A DNA stretch of 64,000 nucleotides from Bacteroidales bacterium UBA5281. GTDB taxonomy: Bacteria; Bacteroidota; Bacteroidia; Bacteroidales; Lentimicrobiaceae. The stretch spans positions 6,935-70,934 of the forward strand of contig DHSR01000065.1 of NCBI GenBank assembly GCA_002410555.1, in the 5' to 3' direction. The notes below the pieces were generated by a model. It ran no database searches and was not told the origin of the DNA. It saw nothing but the letters and a program-made list of their open reading frames with translations. Made by a program: the position numbers and the translations under genes. Position 1 is the stretch's first letter, and each line of letters begins with the position of its first letter. This document shows positions 45,440 through 55,330 of the stretch, piece after piece.

Positions 45440-48001
45440 ATGAACAACAACACTGACACATCCAACGCAAATTTACATTCAAGGCGACTGGTTCCACTCC
45501 TTACAACATTTATATTTTTGGCAGGCTTTACCACACTGCTATTTGAAATCACCTGGTTTCGTATGCTCTCACTGCTACTGGGAGCCACCACCGAAGCCTC
45601 GGTAGTGGTATTGGCCGGATTTATGGCAGGTTTAGGTCTGGGAGCCGGATATTGGGGCAAAAAAACTGCCCATAGAACCTGGCCTGGCCGCATGCTCGCT
45701 ACACTTTTTCTTTCCGCTGCTATATTAAATTTAGTGCTCTACTTCTTGCTTCAACCGCTTATCCTCCAGCTATATGCCTTACCATTTGCCATGAATACCG
45801 GCTTGCTTAACTCGCTGGTCGCACTTGTGGCACTGATTTTAATGGCCATTCCGGCATTTTTCACCGGCGGCATTTTGCCTGTGGGTAGCGCACTGTTGAA
45901 ATACAGTCTACTTTCTGACAATAAGATTATCGGCAGACTTTATACTGCCGAAACCATTGGCAGCGTAGCAGGTGGACTACTCACCGGTTTTATTTTTCTT
46001 GGATTTCTGGGACAACAGTTAACCTTTTTAATTGCCGTATCTGTTAATCTTGTTCTTGCGTTTATCCTTTACCTTAGGGTGAAAGTGGAATTTACGCCAC
46101 CTTCCCTTAAGCAAAAGGAATTAGTGGCCAAAGACCTTCTAAATAAACCCGGTACCCATTCATCGTTATTACTGGCAGCCACTTTTATTTTCGGCTTCTC
46201 GGTAATGGCGCTTCAGATACTCTGGATCAGGATTTTCAAAACCTACCTGACCAATACCAGCTACTCCTTTGCCTTGATTTCATCGGTAGTTATTTTGGGT
46301 TTATTTTTAGGCAGTGTTATTTTCCTGCGGACTTACAAACCCTCATTCAATGGGCCACGCATATTATTCAGAACGTTAATACTTACTGCAGTGGTCACGC
46401 TGATAGGCCTGTTGGTTTTACTTCGTCTGCCTCAGATGGTTATTTTTCCACTTGCATCAGAAAGCGCTGCCTACTTTTCACGCATCATAATCCTTCCATT
46501 GGTTGCTTCAGCACTCATAATTTTGCCCGTAACCGTTCTGTCCGGATTTGCTTTTCCACTGATCTGCACTTTATACAACCAAAGTCAGGCTCAAATTGGT
46601 CAAAGCGTAGGTAAAGTCATGTTTTGGAATACCATCGGCAGCGTGGCTGGTCCAATCATAGTCGCGTTTGTTTTGATTCCCCTGGCCGGACAAGCCTGGA
46701 GCCTGGTTTTGATTGGCAGTACACTGACTATAATGGCCTGGCTGCTTAGGGAACAAGGGGAGACCTCAATCAAATCTACGAATCAACGAATAAACCCAAC
46801 CAGGAAGTTGGCCATTGGTAAACTACATTATCTGATGCCTGTGCTGGCTTTCGCAGGAATTATTCTGGCTTTTTCCGGACCGCAAATAAGAATTTTACCT
46901 CCTTCATTTTCTCGTTTCGACAAAGAAGTACTGGCATATCACGAAACTTTTGAGGGCACATACATTGTGGCTCGTGAAACAGGTAATAAAGCAGCCCTTT
47001 CCACCTATGTAAACAATAGTGCAGTTATCGGATCGAGTTATGACGCCATAAAAGTGGTAAAAATGGTTGGGCACCTCCCTTTTTTCGCCGGCCTCAAAGG
47101 AGACAAAGCACTGGTAATCGGTTTCGGTATTGGCGTAACTTCTTCTGCCATTGCCAGCCATACCCAAATAAAACGGATTGATTGCATTGAACTGGTGGAC
47201 GGACTTAAAGATGTAGCCCATTACTATAAAGGCCTCAATGCTGACATTCAGTATGATCCACGTGTTAATATCATTGCCGGTGATGGCCGGCACTTTCTGC
47301 TGACCACCAGAGAAAAGTACCACCTTATCTCAAGCGATCCCACCCATCCGGTGTTGGGGTCTGGCAATTTATATACCCGGGATTATTTTGAGTTATGCAA
47401 ACAACGACTGGCTCCGGGCGGCATGGTTTCACAGTATTTACCATTGCATAAATTGCGACAGCAAGACTTTTCAGGTATCATCAAAACCTTTCATTCCGTT
47501 TTTCCGGATGCCACTGTCTGGCTGGGACTCAATCATGCGGTGTTACTTTCAGGTGCCGGAAATATCAATTTTCAGGAGTGGACAAAACGTATAGCTTCTC
47601 TAAACAAAGATCCCTATTTTTACAGTAACCCCTATCATCTGGCAGCCAACCTTATATTCGACAGCATTCAGATTGCCGGATTTTCCGACAATCTCCGCAT
47701 CAATACAGACAACCGTTCCTACACTGAATTCTTTAGATTGTCAGCTTTTGACGAAAACAATTTTCCCAACAATTTAAATTTTGTAAATACGCATAGGGCA
47801 AATGTTTTCAGAGTTTTTAATCAAATACCTGATAGCGCTATGATGCATCGGTTTGTGCAGGGAAACCGCTTATTGACGGAAGGTTTATATGCAAATTTAT
47901 CCGGAGACCGTGCCCGCTTCAGACATAAGCTTATGGAAGCCATCAAAGCAAATCCCGCAAATGAAGAGTTGCCATTTTTGCTCAGATTTTACTTTCAATA
48001 A
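45440..48001 (+). CDS. Membrane-anchored spermidine synthase-like protein (transporter-like and methyltransferase-fold fusion)
   Basis: From the ATG at 45440 the 853-residue protein has an N-terminal membrane half with about 12-14 hydrophobic segments (~15-490). The opening FLAGFTTLLFEITWFRML and repeated GLGAGYW/TAETIGSVAGGLLTG motifs are typical of the spermidine-synthase-linked integral membrane family. The C-terminal half (~530-740) has a Rossmann methyltransferase/aminopropyltransferase fold with KALVIGFGIGVTSSAI, CIELVDGL, VNIIAGDGRHFL and SSDPTHP. The usual GGGDG glycine loop is replaced by GFGIG, so polyamine synthesis is not assured. The family is widespread but its reaction is largely unproven. 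Polyamine-related or other small-molecule export is an inference. Confidence 0.82.
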   Translation: MNNNTDTSNANLHSRRLVPLLTTFIFLAGFTTLLFEITWFRMLSLLLGATTEASVVVLAGFMAGLGLGAGYWGKKTAHRTWPGRMLATLFLSAAILNLVLYFLLQPLILQLYALPFAMNTGLLNSLVALVALILMAIPAFFTGGILPVGSALLKYSLLSDNKIIGRLYTAETIGSVAGGLLTGFIFLGFLGQQLTFLIAVSVNLVLAFILYLRVKVEFTPPSLKQKELVAKDLLNKPGTHSSLLLAATFIFGFSVMALQILWIRIFKTYLTNTSYSFALISSVVILGLFLGSVIFLRTYKPSFNGPRILFRTLILTAVVTLIGLLVLLRLPQMVIFPLASESAAYFSRIIILPLVASALIILPVTVLSGFAFPLICTLYNQSQAQIGQSVGKVMFWNTIGSVAGPIIVAFVLIPLAGQAWSLVLIGSTLTIMAWLLREQGETSIKSTNQRINPTRKLAIGKLHYLMPVLAFAGIILAFSGPQIRILPPSFSRFDKEVLAYHETFEGTYIVARETGNKAALSTYVNNSAVIGSSYDAIKVVKMVGHLPFFAGLKGDKALVIGFGIGVTSSAIASHTQIKRIDCIELVDGLKDVAHYYKGLNADIQYDPRVNIIAGDGRHFLLTTREKYHLISSDPTHPVLGSGNLYTRDYFELCKQRLAPGGMVSQYLPLHKLRQQDFSGIIKTFHSVFPDATVWLGLNHAVLLSGAGNINFQEWTKRIASLNKDPYFYSNPYHLAANLIFDSIQIAGFSDNLRINTDNRSYTEFFRLSAFDENNFPNNLNFVNTHRANVFRVFNQIPDSAMMHRFVQGNRLLTEGLYANLSGDRARFRHKLMEAIKANPANEELPFLLRFYFQ

Positions 48002-48152
48002 GATGGCAAATATGAAAATTACATTGAAGGGGACTCTCTGAAAAACTCCGTTATTCATTCAAAACCACTACAACCCTCTTAATATTCTCAATCTGGTTTT
48101 TATATTATCTTTTTGTTTAATTATGATTTGAAAGGTTAATTAAAAAAAAAAC

Positions 48153-48182
48153 GAGAGGCCTAACTGAAATAAAAGACCTCTC
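48153..48182. terminator. Bidirectional terminator between convergent genes
   Basis: GAGAGG (48153-48158) pairs with CCTCTC (48177-48182). An A-run precedes it and a T-run follows, so it can terminate transcription from both sides. Confidence 0.7.
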
Positions 48183-48198
48183 ATTTTTAAAAAACAAA

Positions 48199-48501
48199 TT
48201 ACAAATCTGAAATAACTGTATTTACTTCGTTTGCAAATGCTACTACTTTTGACTTTTCAAGAATAGATATTTCGTAGCCTACACTTTGGCCCCCATTATT
48301 AGTAATCACAAAAGTTGCCGTATAACAGTTAAGGATATTAACTGCGCCCAGGATCAAAAGAATTATACCAAATGATGAAATGAGAGAAAAACCAGCAATA
48401 ATTAAAATTATACCAACTAGCAGTCTCATAATTGAAAACTTTGTTGAACTTGTTACAGAAGCGACTGTTTTCAAAGGTTGAGCAATTTGTGCGTTCCCCA
48501 A
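48199..48501 (-). CDS. Small membrane protein, possibly 5'-decayed
   Basis: About 100 residues from a TTG at 48501, with one long hydrophobic region (~25-55) that could form two helices, and a soluble C-terminal part (VGYEISILEKSKVVAFANEVN). The frame stays open 27 codons further upstream to a TGA without an ATG and still looks protein-like (FIVYVLTNKRVTGETPNTLL). That stretch resembles the start of a membrane-linked PH-like domain. Beyond the TGA the same frame is cysteine-rich (CTVC...CKAVLC). The gene may therefore be a fragment of a zinc-ribbon/PH-like protein interrupted by a stop. No function can be assigned. Confidence 0.45.
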   Translation of the reverse strand: MGNAQIAQPLKTVASVTSSTKFSIMRLLVGIILIIAGFSLISSFGIILLILGAVNILNCYTATFVITNNGGQSVGYEISILEKSKVVAFANEVNTVISDL

Positions 48502-48829
48502 TGGAATTAAACCTAAAAGTGTATTAGGTGTTTCCCCTGTTACTCTTTTATTGGTAAGAACATAGACTATGAATGATTGTCATTTACATAAGACTGCTTT
48601 ACATTTCGCAATACAAACGGTACATTTTATTTTCAGTAAGCATCATCTATAAGTCCGGTCCAAAAAGGTAGAAATAAAAAAATACTACAAAAGCTTTAAG
48701 TAATCAGGTTGCACAAGACTTTGTATATCAATGAATAATTCATAGTGAGTCTTTGAGCCTGCCTGCATACGCACGCGGGCAGGTCGTTGAGCCTTAGTGG
48801 CAAAAAAAGAGTTTTTATACTGAGCTCAT
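48502..48829. other. Interval with hairpin and possible remnant
   Basis: The first ~150 bp carry the suspected upstream part of the small membrane protein on the minus strand. A CCTGCC/GGCAGG hairpin lies at 48758-48783. No other gene is visible. Confidence 0.5.
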
Positions 48830-50098
48830 CTATTCTTTATCCTTATATTGAAATACATTGTAGGGCAATGATTTCCCTTTTATTTTCAGAACAACAATCC
48901 CACGAGCTGCAACATCTAATGTCAGTTCTCCTTGTGTTGATTTTGGATAGGTTTCTTTTGTCCATAAATCCTTGACAATATATTCTTGAGGCGCATCCAA
49001 TCCAATCGACTTTAAGCTGAAAGTAATCGTTTCATTATTTTCAGACCTGTTCAATAACGCCACAGCTATTTCACCACTCATGGTTGAAATCAATGGTTTC
49101 GCCCATATTTCAGTAGCTCCATAATCAGCAATTCTTCTGGCCTGATATACAAATGAACTTTGATTCAAGGCAATAATTTCTCTGTTTGTGATAATCTCAA
49201 AGGTTTCTTTGCTCATGCTTGTTAAATCGTTGCCCAGTAAAATCGGCGAGTGCATCATACACCACATGGAAAAGTGAGCTTTGTCTTCTTCATAGCTCAT
49301 CCCCCGGCCTACCTGAAGCATATCCATATCGTTATAATGCCCCCGGGAAGCATACATCCATAATTCAGCATTCAAATCAATTATTTCCAGTATTGATTCA
49401 AAATCATTACTAATATCACCTGATATTCTCCACGAATCTGCAATCTGAGTTACCCAGGCACCCGGAAATTTCCATCTGCATACATTATATATTGCGCCCG
49501 GTTTAAAATTTTTAATTTGTTTACCAATACTGGTGTAACTTGTTTGCTCGTCTAATCCCAGCCATTCGCCACCGCACCAGTCTACTTTGATAAAATCAAA
49601 ATCCCATTTTTTTAAAAATAATTCCAAATCCCGTTCTTCATTTCCATAGAGTCCCATGCCAACACCCAAGGTGTCGTTGTACCAGTATGAAGCACAAGTA
49701 TTTAGTCCTGCATCAGAATAGATCCCTGCTTTTAGTCCCTTTGAGTGAATGTAATCGGCAAGTAATTTCATCCCGTTTGGAAATCGTTCACTATGCGCTT
49801 TTAAATTACCCTGAGCATCCCGTCCTCCAAAAAAACCATCATCAATATTTATAAATGAATATCCGGCTTCTTTAAGCCCTGTTACGATCATAGCATCTGC
49901 CTGAGCCTTAATGATATCCTCAGTAATGGCAGTTCCGTAATTATTCCAGCTTGCCCAACCCATTACCGGTGCTTTTGAATTACTTTCTATGCTCTTTTTT
50001 TCATCCCAATGCTGAGTATAGTTAACTTCCTGACTGTTCGTTTCCAGGTTGAAGAACATCAGCAACATAATCAGACTAGCCTCAATTGTTCTATCCAT
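48830..50098 (-). CDS. Glycoside hydrolase family 27 (alpha-galactosidase-like)
   Basis: Predicted retaining hydrolase that removes alpha-galactosyl (or beta-L-arabinopyranosyl or alpha-GalNAc) residues. The 422-residue protein has APVMGWASWNNYG, INIDDGFFGGRD, the nucleophile D173 in FIKVDWCGG and the acid/base D228 in WRISGDI. A C-terminal beta-sandwich lies at about 335-410. The N-terminus is hydrophobic (residues 8-18) and suggests export, though the signal is short. The exact GH27 specificity cannot be told from sequence alone. Next to it on the same strand is a GH29 fucosidase gene, 124 bp upstream in transcription order. Confidence 0.9.
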   Translation of the reverse strand: MDRTIEASLIMLLMFFNLETNSQEVNYTQHWDEKKSIESNSKAPVMGWASWNNYGTAITEDIIKAQADAMIVTGLKEAGYSFINIDDGFFGGRDAQGNLKAHSERFPNGMKLLADYIHSKGLKAGIYSDAGLNTCASYWYNDTLGVGMGLYGNEERDLELFLKKWDFDFIKVDWCGGEWLGLDEQTSYTSIGKQIKNFKPGAIYNVCRWKFPGAWVTQIADSWRISGDISNDFESILEIIDLNAELWMYASRGHYNDMDMLQVGRGMSYEEDKAHFSMWCMMHSPILLGNDLTSMSKETFEIITNREIIALNQSSFVYQARRIADYGATEIWAKPLISTMSGEIAVALLNRSENNETITFSLKSIGLDAPQEYIVKDLWTKETYPKSTQGELTLDVAARGIVVLKIKGKSLPYNVFQYKDKE

Positions 50099-50222
50099 TA
50101 CAGTTGGATTATTAAATTTAGTTGCTTTTTATTTCAACCGCTTGCAGGTTTTAAACGACCATTTGGCAATTTATGAGGTACGCTTCAACCCGCTTTAAGT
50201 TCATTTCTTAGCTCATACAGCA

Positions 50223-51953
50223 CTATTTAATCCTGATTTCCAGCTCTTCCAGTGAGAATCCTTTATGCGGATTGCGCTGATCTCCCAGAGAAAGTTCAAT
50301 TTCATTAATTTTATCCGGAAATAAACTCACATCTTTAAATGCTTGATTAAACGACTCATTTTTTAACTCTTCTTTAACATCAGGTGTTGAAATTGAATAT
50401 GCTGTATTGTTAACTCTTAGCTTTAAAAGGCCGGTGTTTCTATCCAAATGAGCAAGATAAGCATCATACATTTCCCTTTCATTATCAGATATATACCATT
50501 TAATTTTTACCACAGTAGCTTTGGTGGAGTAATAATCCTGACCACTAAAACTATGTAATTTCACAGCATTATCCCAGGTTAAAATAAATGCTCCTTCCTC
50601 GTTTGGATGGATTATCTTTTCAGGAGTGCAAACCAATTCATCTTCAAACACCAAAGCAACAACCGTAGCATATTGGTCTCTGTTTTTCAGGTTTGTTAAG
50701 TCAATTTCCATCTCCTTTTGTTGAATTGTGTACTTCAGAGAAAGGTTTGAATCTGCAAGAGGATATGCTCTTTTGAATTCTGCATTTATCCCCCCAACAA
50801 CAAGTTTGTTATTTTCTGGAAAATTGATGACATGCAGATACAGTTTTCCTTTCTTTTTCGTTATTGAGCCCCAATCGGGGAGCTCTGCCGGAATAGTTGT
50901 GGTTCCATATATGGCTTCGCCGTTCACTTTCAGCCATTCCCCTATGCCCTGCAGCACCTGCCGTTCGAAAGGAACAATACTACCATCAGCTTTTGGCCCG
51001 ATATTCAGCAAATAATTTCCTCCCGAACTTACAACACTTATCAAATCGTGTATTTTCTCCTTAATTTTCGATTCTGTATCCGGCCTTTCCTGCCAGGAAC
51101 GGTAGCTCCAGGTTTCGGGAAACATTGAAGCCGGCGTTTGCCAGGGTACGCCCATTTTAAAATCGGGTTTACGGTTGTCACCCATCACAACGAAATCTCC
51201 CTGATCATTCCAAATCCTGCCGCTAATCAGACAGTTTGGTTGCAATAGTTTCACCAGGGTAGCTATTTCTTTGCTTTGATCATAGGTTGGAGCGCCCATG
51301 TCAAACCAGATTTCAGAAATTTCACCATAGTTTGTCAATAATTCCTCCACCTGATTTAAATTGTATTGATGATGCAGGGCAGGGATTGAATCTGAATTAC
51401 GCACAGAAACAAAAGGTGTTGCTCCCTCGTAGTCCCAGTCAATCAGGGAAAAGTATACACCGAATTTAAGATCATGGCGGCTGCATGCAGCCGCCAGATC
51501 CTCGAGAATATCCTTTTTATAAGGAGTGGCATCAACCACATCAAATGTAGTGAATTTGGAGTCGAACAGGCAAAAACCATCATGGTGTTTGGCTGTGATG
51601 ACAATGGATTTCATTCCCGCCTCTCTGGCCAATAAGGCAACTGAATCGGCATCCCAGTAGGCTGGATTAAAGTGAGTAGCCAGTTTCCTGTATTCGGTGG
51701 TTGAGATTTTGGCGTGTCCCTTTATTTGCTCACTGTATCCGTTTATTTGTTGCTCATTCCATACGCCTGCCGGTATGGAGTAGAGACCCCAGTGGATAAA
51801 CATGGAAAATTTCTGATTCTCCCATTGGCTCATTGCTTCCGCAAAGTTAATATGCTCAGCTTGTATAGGTTTTGAGCTACTCCTGGTGCAATATACCAAT
51901 GACATTAAAACACCTATGGTTAAAAGAAATTTTGAAGGCAGTTGAACAAGCAT
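50223..51953 (-). CDS. Glycoside hydrolase family 29 alpha-L-fucosidase, lipoprotein
   Basis: Releases alpha-linked L-fucose. The 576-residue protein has a lipoprotein signal (LVYC, Cys22), so it is probably anchored in a membrane. The GH29 barrel (~35-360) shows FIHWGLYSIPAGVW, VITAKHHDGFCLFDS, and the nucleophile D218 in EISEIWFDMGAP. VSSGGNYLLNIGPKADGSI follows. A beta-sandwich C-terminal region (~370-575) follows, of unusual length. The gene pairs with the GH27 gene downstream, suggesting joint trimming of fucosylated, galactosylated glycans. Confidence 0.93.
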   Translation of the reverse strand: MLVQLPSKFLLTIGVLMSLVYCTRSSSKPIQAEHINFAEAMSQWENQKFSMFIHWGLYSIPAGVWNEQQINGYSEQIKGHAKISTTEYRKLATHFNPAYWDADSVALLAREAGMKSIVITAKHHDGFCLFDSKFTTFDVVDATPYKKDILEDLAAACSRHDLKFGVYFSLIDWDYEGATPFVSVRNSDSIPALHHQYNLNQVEELLTNYGEISEIWFDMGAPTYDQSKEIATLVKLLQPNCLISGRIWNDQGDFVVMGDNRKPDFKMGVPWQTPASMFPETWSYRSWQERPDTESKIKEKIHDLISVVSSGGNYLLNIGPKADGSIVPFERQVLQGIGEWLKVNGEAIYGTTTIPAELPDWGSITKKKGKLYLHVINFPENNKLVVGGINAEFKRAYPLADSNLSLKYTIQQKEMEIDLTNLKNRDQYATVVALVFEDELVCTPEKIIHPNEEGAFILTWDNAVKLHSFSGQDYYSTKATVVKIKWYISDNEREMYDAYLAHLDRNTGLLKLRVNNTAYSISTPDVKEELKNESFNQAFKDVSLFPDKINEIELSLGDQRNPHKGFSLEELEIRIK

Positions 51954-51996
51954 AATGTGGAAATTAAAATTCTATAAATAACAGAGATCGTGGAAT

Positions 51997-52602
51997 TCAA
52001 AGTGCAATAGGCGGTTTTAATACGGAATTTTTCATATCAAATGCCAATCCGATATAGTTCTTATTATTGAATTCAAATTCATCTATTATTTTCCAGTTCA
52101 GTTTTTTAGTGTGAGCTGCCATAGAGATTGCATTGACTTTGTTTATAAAGGTCACAGAGATTGGATATTTTTTCACAAATTCTAACCTCATTTCTTCAAA
52201 AAGCAGGTTTAACAGTCCGCTTCCCCGATATTTTTTATCTATACAAATGGGCCCGTACTGGAAACTATTTTCTGTGGTAATTTCACTTTCATTAAATGAT
52301 AACACCGGGAAACGGGACACCATAAAGTTAAATATTTCCCATTGCTCAAAATACTTCCAGCTTCCGGCAAAAGCATAAGCCACAATGCCATCGTGCTCAT
52401 TTTCGGCAACAAATATTCCGTTTTCCCTGATTATTTCTTCTATTTGAGCCTTCGTAAATGGCGTAGTCACAAACCCACTTTTCCGCTCAGCTTCAGTCAG
52501 TTTGCTAAATAAATACTTATCCTGAAGTGTTAAAACTCCCTCTATATCGTCATTGTTTCCAATTCTGGTTTGTATCATCATCGCTTTAGTGAATTCATAC
52601 AT
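51997..52602 (-). CDS. GNAT-family N-acetyltransferase
   Basis: Transfers an acetyl group from acetyl-CoA to an unknown amine. The ~200-residue protein has the GNAT acetyl-CoA loop as DKKYRGSGLLNLLF (about residues 120-133), preceded by the beta-strand SFQYGPICI. Alternative starts lie at 52581 and 52578 (MIQTRIGNND), which may be the real ones because the GNAT fold begins there. It lies 43 bp upstream of the GH29 gene on the same strand and may be its operon partner, but no functional link is evident. Confidence 0.75.
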   Translation of the reverse strand: MYEFTKAMMIQTRIGNNDDIEGVLTLQDKYLFSKLTEAERKSGFVTTPFTKAQIEEIIRENGIFVAENEHDGIVAYAFAGSWKYFEQWEIFNFMVSRFPVLSFNESEITTENSFQYGPICIDKKYRGSGLLNLLFEEMRLEFVKKYPISVTFINKVNAISMAAHTKKLNWKIIDEFEFNNKNYIGLAFDMKNSVLKPPIAL

Positions 52603-52992
52603 GTTACGGCGCGCGATTCAGGCTTTCGGGTTGCATTGAAAGTTGAGCTATCCGTCAGGAATAATAATCGATAAAAGTACAAACTTTCTTATGATTGTCA
52701 CATTTCCCGGCAATGGTTAATTAAAATTTCCGCTAAAGTGTCGGATATCTTTCATAGTTGAACCGGGAAATATACTTAAGCCGTAAAAAGTGCGAAACTA
52801 TCTGTTCAGGACTGACAACCGGCAGAAATTATTTATTGAAATAGCAGGGAGGGTCAATTTGCAGTGAACAATTAATTTTAGACACACTGCAAGAGACAAT
52901 TCACAGGAGATTGATCCGATCGGGTACATTTCGATTGTCATTTTAACGAATAGTCGTAAATTGGCCAACAATTCAACCAAAGACAGCGCGGG
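52603..52992. other. Divergent intergenic region between GNAT and GH20 genes
   Basis: No gene is seen. A candidate promoter for the GH20 gene (TTG at 52935-52937, 19-nt spacer, TAAATTGG at 52957-52964, two bases from TAnnTTTG at the end) leaves a leader of about 22 nt. Confidence 0.45.
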
Positions 52993-55326
52993 ATGAAACT
53001 TCATTATTTAAGCATCAAATTGAGCCTGCTGATTTTATTGCCCACCATTCTGGCAGTTGCTCAGCCCAACACCCATTCCATCATCCCCGAACCGGTGAGT
53101 ATTGAGATGGAATCGGGTACCTTCACCATCACTCCCAAAACAAGTATTCTGTTTGCTTCACCTTCTAATGAACTTTCAAAACTTGCCGACCTACTGGCTG
53201 AACGTCTTAGGTCAGCAACGCCCCCAGGGAGTGTAAATCATCACCTGCCCAAAAGAAATTACATCCTGCTAAAGCTTACTCCAGAAGCTCATGGCCATCC
53301 TGAAGGATATGAAATGGTGGTAGATAAGGAATCAATTACCATATCTGCGGTGAATGGAAAAGGTATTTTTTATGGCATCCAAACCTTATTTCAGCTTTTG
53401 CCTGCTGAATTTGAGAAATCAGAACCGGGCAAAACACATATAAACCGGAAAGTACCCATTTGCTCTGTCAAAGATTACCCGCGGTTTCCCTACCGTGGCA
53501 TGCATCTCGATGTCAGCCGGCATTTTTTCCCGGTTGAATTCATCAAAAAATACATTGATCTTATGTCAGTGTACAAATACAATAATTTCCACTGGCACCT
53601 TACCGATGATCAGGGATGGCGGCTAGAGATTAAAAAATACCCACTGCTGACTGAGATAGGTTCCATGCGCACCTCTTCGCCCATTGGCCGCAGCGAAACC
53701 GGTGATCACATTCCTTATGGTGGCTACTACACTCAGGATGAGGCACGCGAAATTGTAGAATATGCGCGACAGCGCTACATTAATGTTATTCCTGAAATTG
53801 AAATGCCGGGTCATAGTCTGGGTGCACTTGCTGCTTACCCTGAGCTTTCGTGTACCGGCGGCCCTTTTGAAGTTTGGACCCAATGGGGCGTTGCAGATGA
53901 CATTCTGTGTGCAGGAAATGATGAGGTCTTTCACTTTCTGGAAGAGGTACTCACAGAAGTCATGAATATTTTCCCTTCGAAGTATATTCACATAGGTGGC
54001 GATGAAGCGCCTGAAACCCGCTGGGAAAAGTGTACACGCTGCCAGAAACGCATGGCTGGCGAAGGTTTGAAGGATGCATACGAACTTCAGAGTTATTTTA
54101 TACGCAGGATGGAAAAATTCCTGAATCAAAACGGCAGACAAATCATTGGTTGGGATGAAATCCTCGAAGGAGGTCTGGCTCCCGGGGCCACCGTAATGTC
54201 GTGGCGTGGAATGGAAGGTGGCATCGAAGCAGCAAAACTGGGTCATGATGTCATTATGACACCCGGAGCGCCCTGCTATCTTAATCATTATCAAGGATCA
54301 GTGGCTGAGGAGCCTTTAGCCATTGGAGGATACAATCCCATAAAAAGCGTTTACCGGTTTGAACCGGTTCCTGCCATTTTAAGCCCTCAGGAAAGCAAAC
54401 ATATTTTAGGCGCACAGGCAAACCTTTGGACGGAATATATTGCTGAGCCCGACCTGGCCGAATATATGGTTTATCCGCGGGCTTTAGCTTTGGCAGAAGT
54501 CAACTGGACACCAAAAACAAACAGAAACTGGGACCACTTCTCAATCCGGCTGGTAAAGCACTTTGATCTTCTTGAGGCCCGGGGCATTAATTTCAGTAAG
54601 AGTGCATTCAAAGTTTCAGTACAAACGATCTATGATACCCTCTCCAGTCAGATGAAAATAAGCTTGTCTGCTGATTTTCCCGGCTCCATAATTTGGTTTA
54701 ATGAGCTAACGAATGGACAAAGTAAGGGATGGAGAAAATATACTGAACCTTTTATTCTTGAAGAAACAGCAGAAATTCAAACTGAACTTGAGCTGGCAGG
54801 AAAAAGAACCGGCAGGATTTCAAAAAAGTCCATAACCATTCACGATGCCTATGGCAGATTACCATTACTCAGTACCCCTTATAGTGCCCGGTATGCTGCC
54901 TCAGGTGCCCTCACTCTTATTGATGGACTACGGGCACATCCATTATCATATCATAGTGGCTGGTTGGGCTATTCCGGAGAAGATGCCCATGTGATGATTG
55001 ATCTGGGCAAAATAATGATGATTAAGAATGTAAACATAGGATTTCTCTATAACCCCGTTGACTGGATTTTCCTGCCTGAAGAAGTTAAAATTGAGCTCTC
55101 ACAGGATGGCATCCACTTTATTCCGGCACCCGGCATGCATCCCGTTCTGCTAACCACCCGTCAGCCTGCTGCTCTTGATTATAATGTGGTACAAATCAAT
55201 AGCATGGCAAAATACATCAAAGTGATTGCCAAAAACATTGGAGTTTGTCCTGAGGGACATTGGGCAGCCGGTGAAAAAGCATGGCTGTTCCTGGATGAAA
55301 TCATGGTTAATAAACCGGAGGAATAA
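52993..55326 (+). CDS. Glycoside hydrolase family 20 beta-N-acetylhexosaminidase
   Basis: Removes terminal beta-GlcNAc or GalNAc by substrate-assisted catalysis. The 777-residue protein has a signal peptide (ILAVAQ, ~1-24) and a GH20b N-terminal domain (~30-150). The GH20 barrel (~155-510) has the catalytic pair D337-E338 in HIGGDEAPETRW. FHWHLTDDQGWRLEIKKYP and GWDEILEGGLAPGATVMSWRG are also present. A C-terminal discoidin/F5-8C-like domain lies at about 650-770. It ends 4 bp before the convergent esterase gene. Together with the GH29 and GH27 enzymes it would complete exo-trimming of mucin-type or N-glycan chains. Confidence 0.94.
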   Translation: MKLHYLSIKLSLLILLPTILAVAQPNTHSIIPEPVSIEMESGTFTITPKTSILFASPSNELSKLADLLAERLRSATPPGSVNHHLPKRNYILLKLTPEAHGHPEGYEMVVDKESITISAVNGKGIFYGIQTLFQLLPAEFEKSEPGKTHINRKVPICSVKDYPRFPYRGMHLDVSRHFFPVEFIKKYIDLMSVYKYNNFHWHLTDDQGWRLEIKKYPLLTEIGSMRTSSPIGRSETGDHIPYGGYYTQDEAREIVEYARQRYINVIPEIEMPGHSLGALAAYPELSCTGGPFEVWTQWGVADDILCAGNDEVFHFLEEVLTEVMNIFPSKYIHIGGDEAPETRWEKCTRCQKRMAGEGLKDAYELQSYFIRRMEKFLNQNGRQIIGWDEILEGGLAPGATVMSWRGMEGGIEAAKLGHDVIMTPGAPCYLNHYQGSVAEEPLAIGGYNPIKSVYRFEPVPAILSPQESKHILGAQANLWTEYIAEPDLAEYMVYPRALALAEVNWTPKTNRNWDHFSIRLVKHFDLLEARGINFSKSAFKVSVQTIYDTLSSQMKISLSADFPGSIIWFNELTNGQSKGWRKYTEPFILEETAEIQTELELAGKRTGRISKKSITIHDAYGRLPLLSTPYSARYAASGALTLIDGLRAHPLSYHSGWLGYSGEDAHVMIDLGKIMMIKNVNIGFLYNPVDWIFLPEEVKIELSQDGIHFIPAPGMHPVLLTTRQPAALDYNVVQINSMAKYIKVIAKNIGVCPEGHWAAGEKAWLFLDEIMVNKPEE

Positions 55327-55330
55327 GCAC

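Noticed and set aside
48758..48783. CCTGCC/GGCAGG hairpin as a terminator for the GH27 gene
   Set aside because: It has no T-run on either side, and the stem is only 6 bp. It may be a dispersed repeat, which cannot be tested within one window.
53623..54294. 223-codon minus-strand open frame inside the GH20 gene
   Set aside because: It is antisense to the catalytic core of a well-supported gene and shows no protein pattern.
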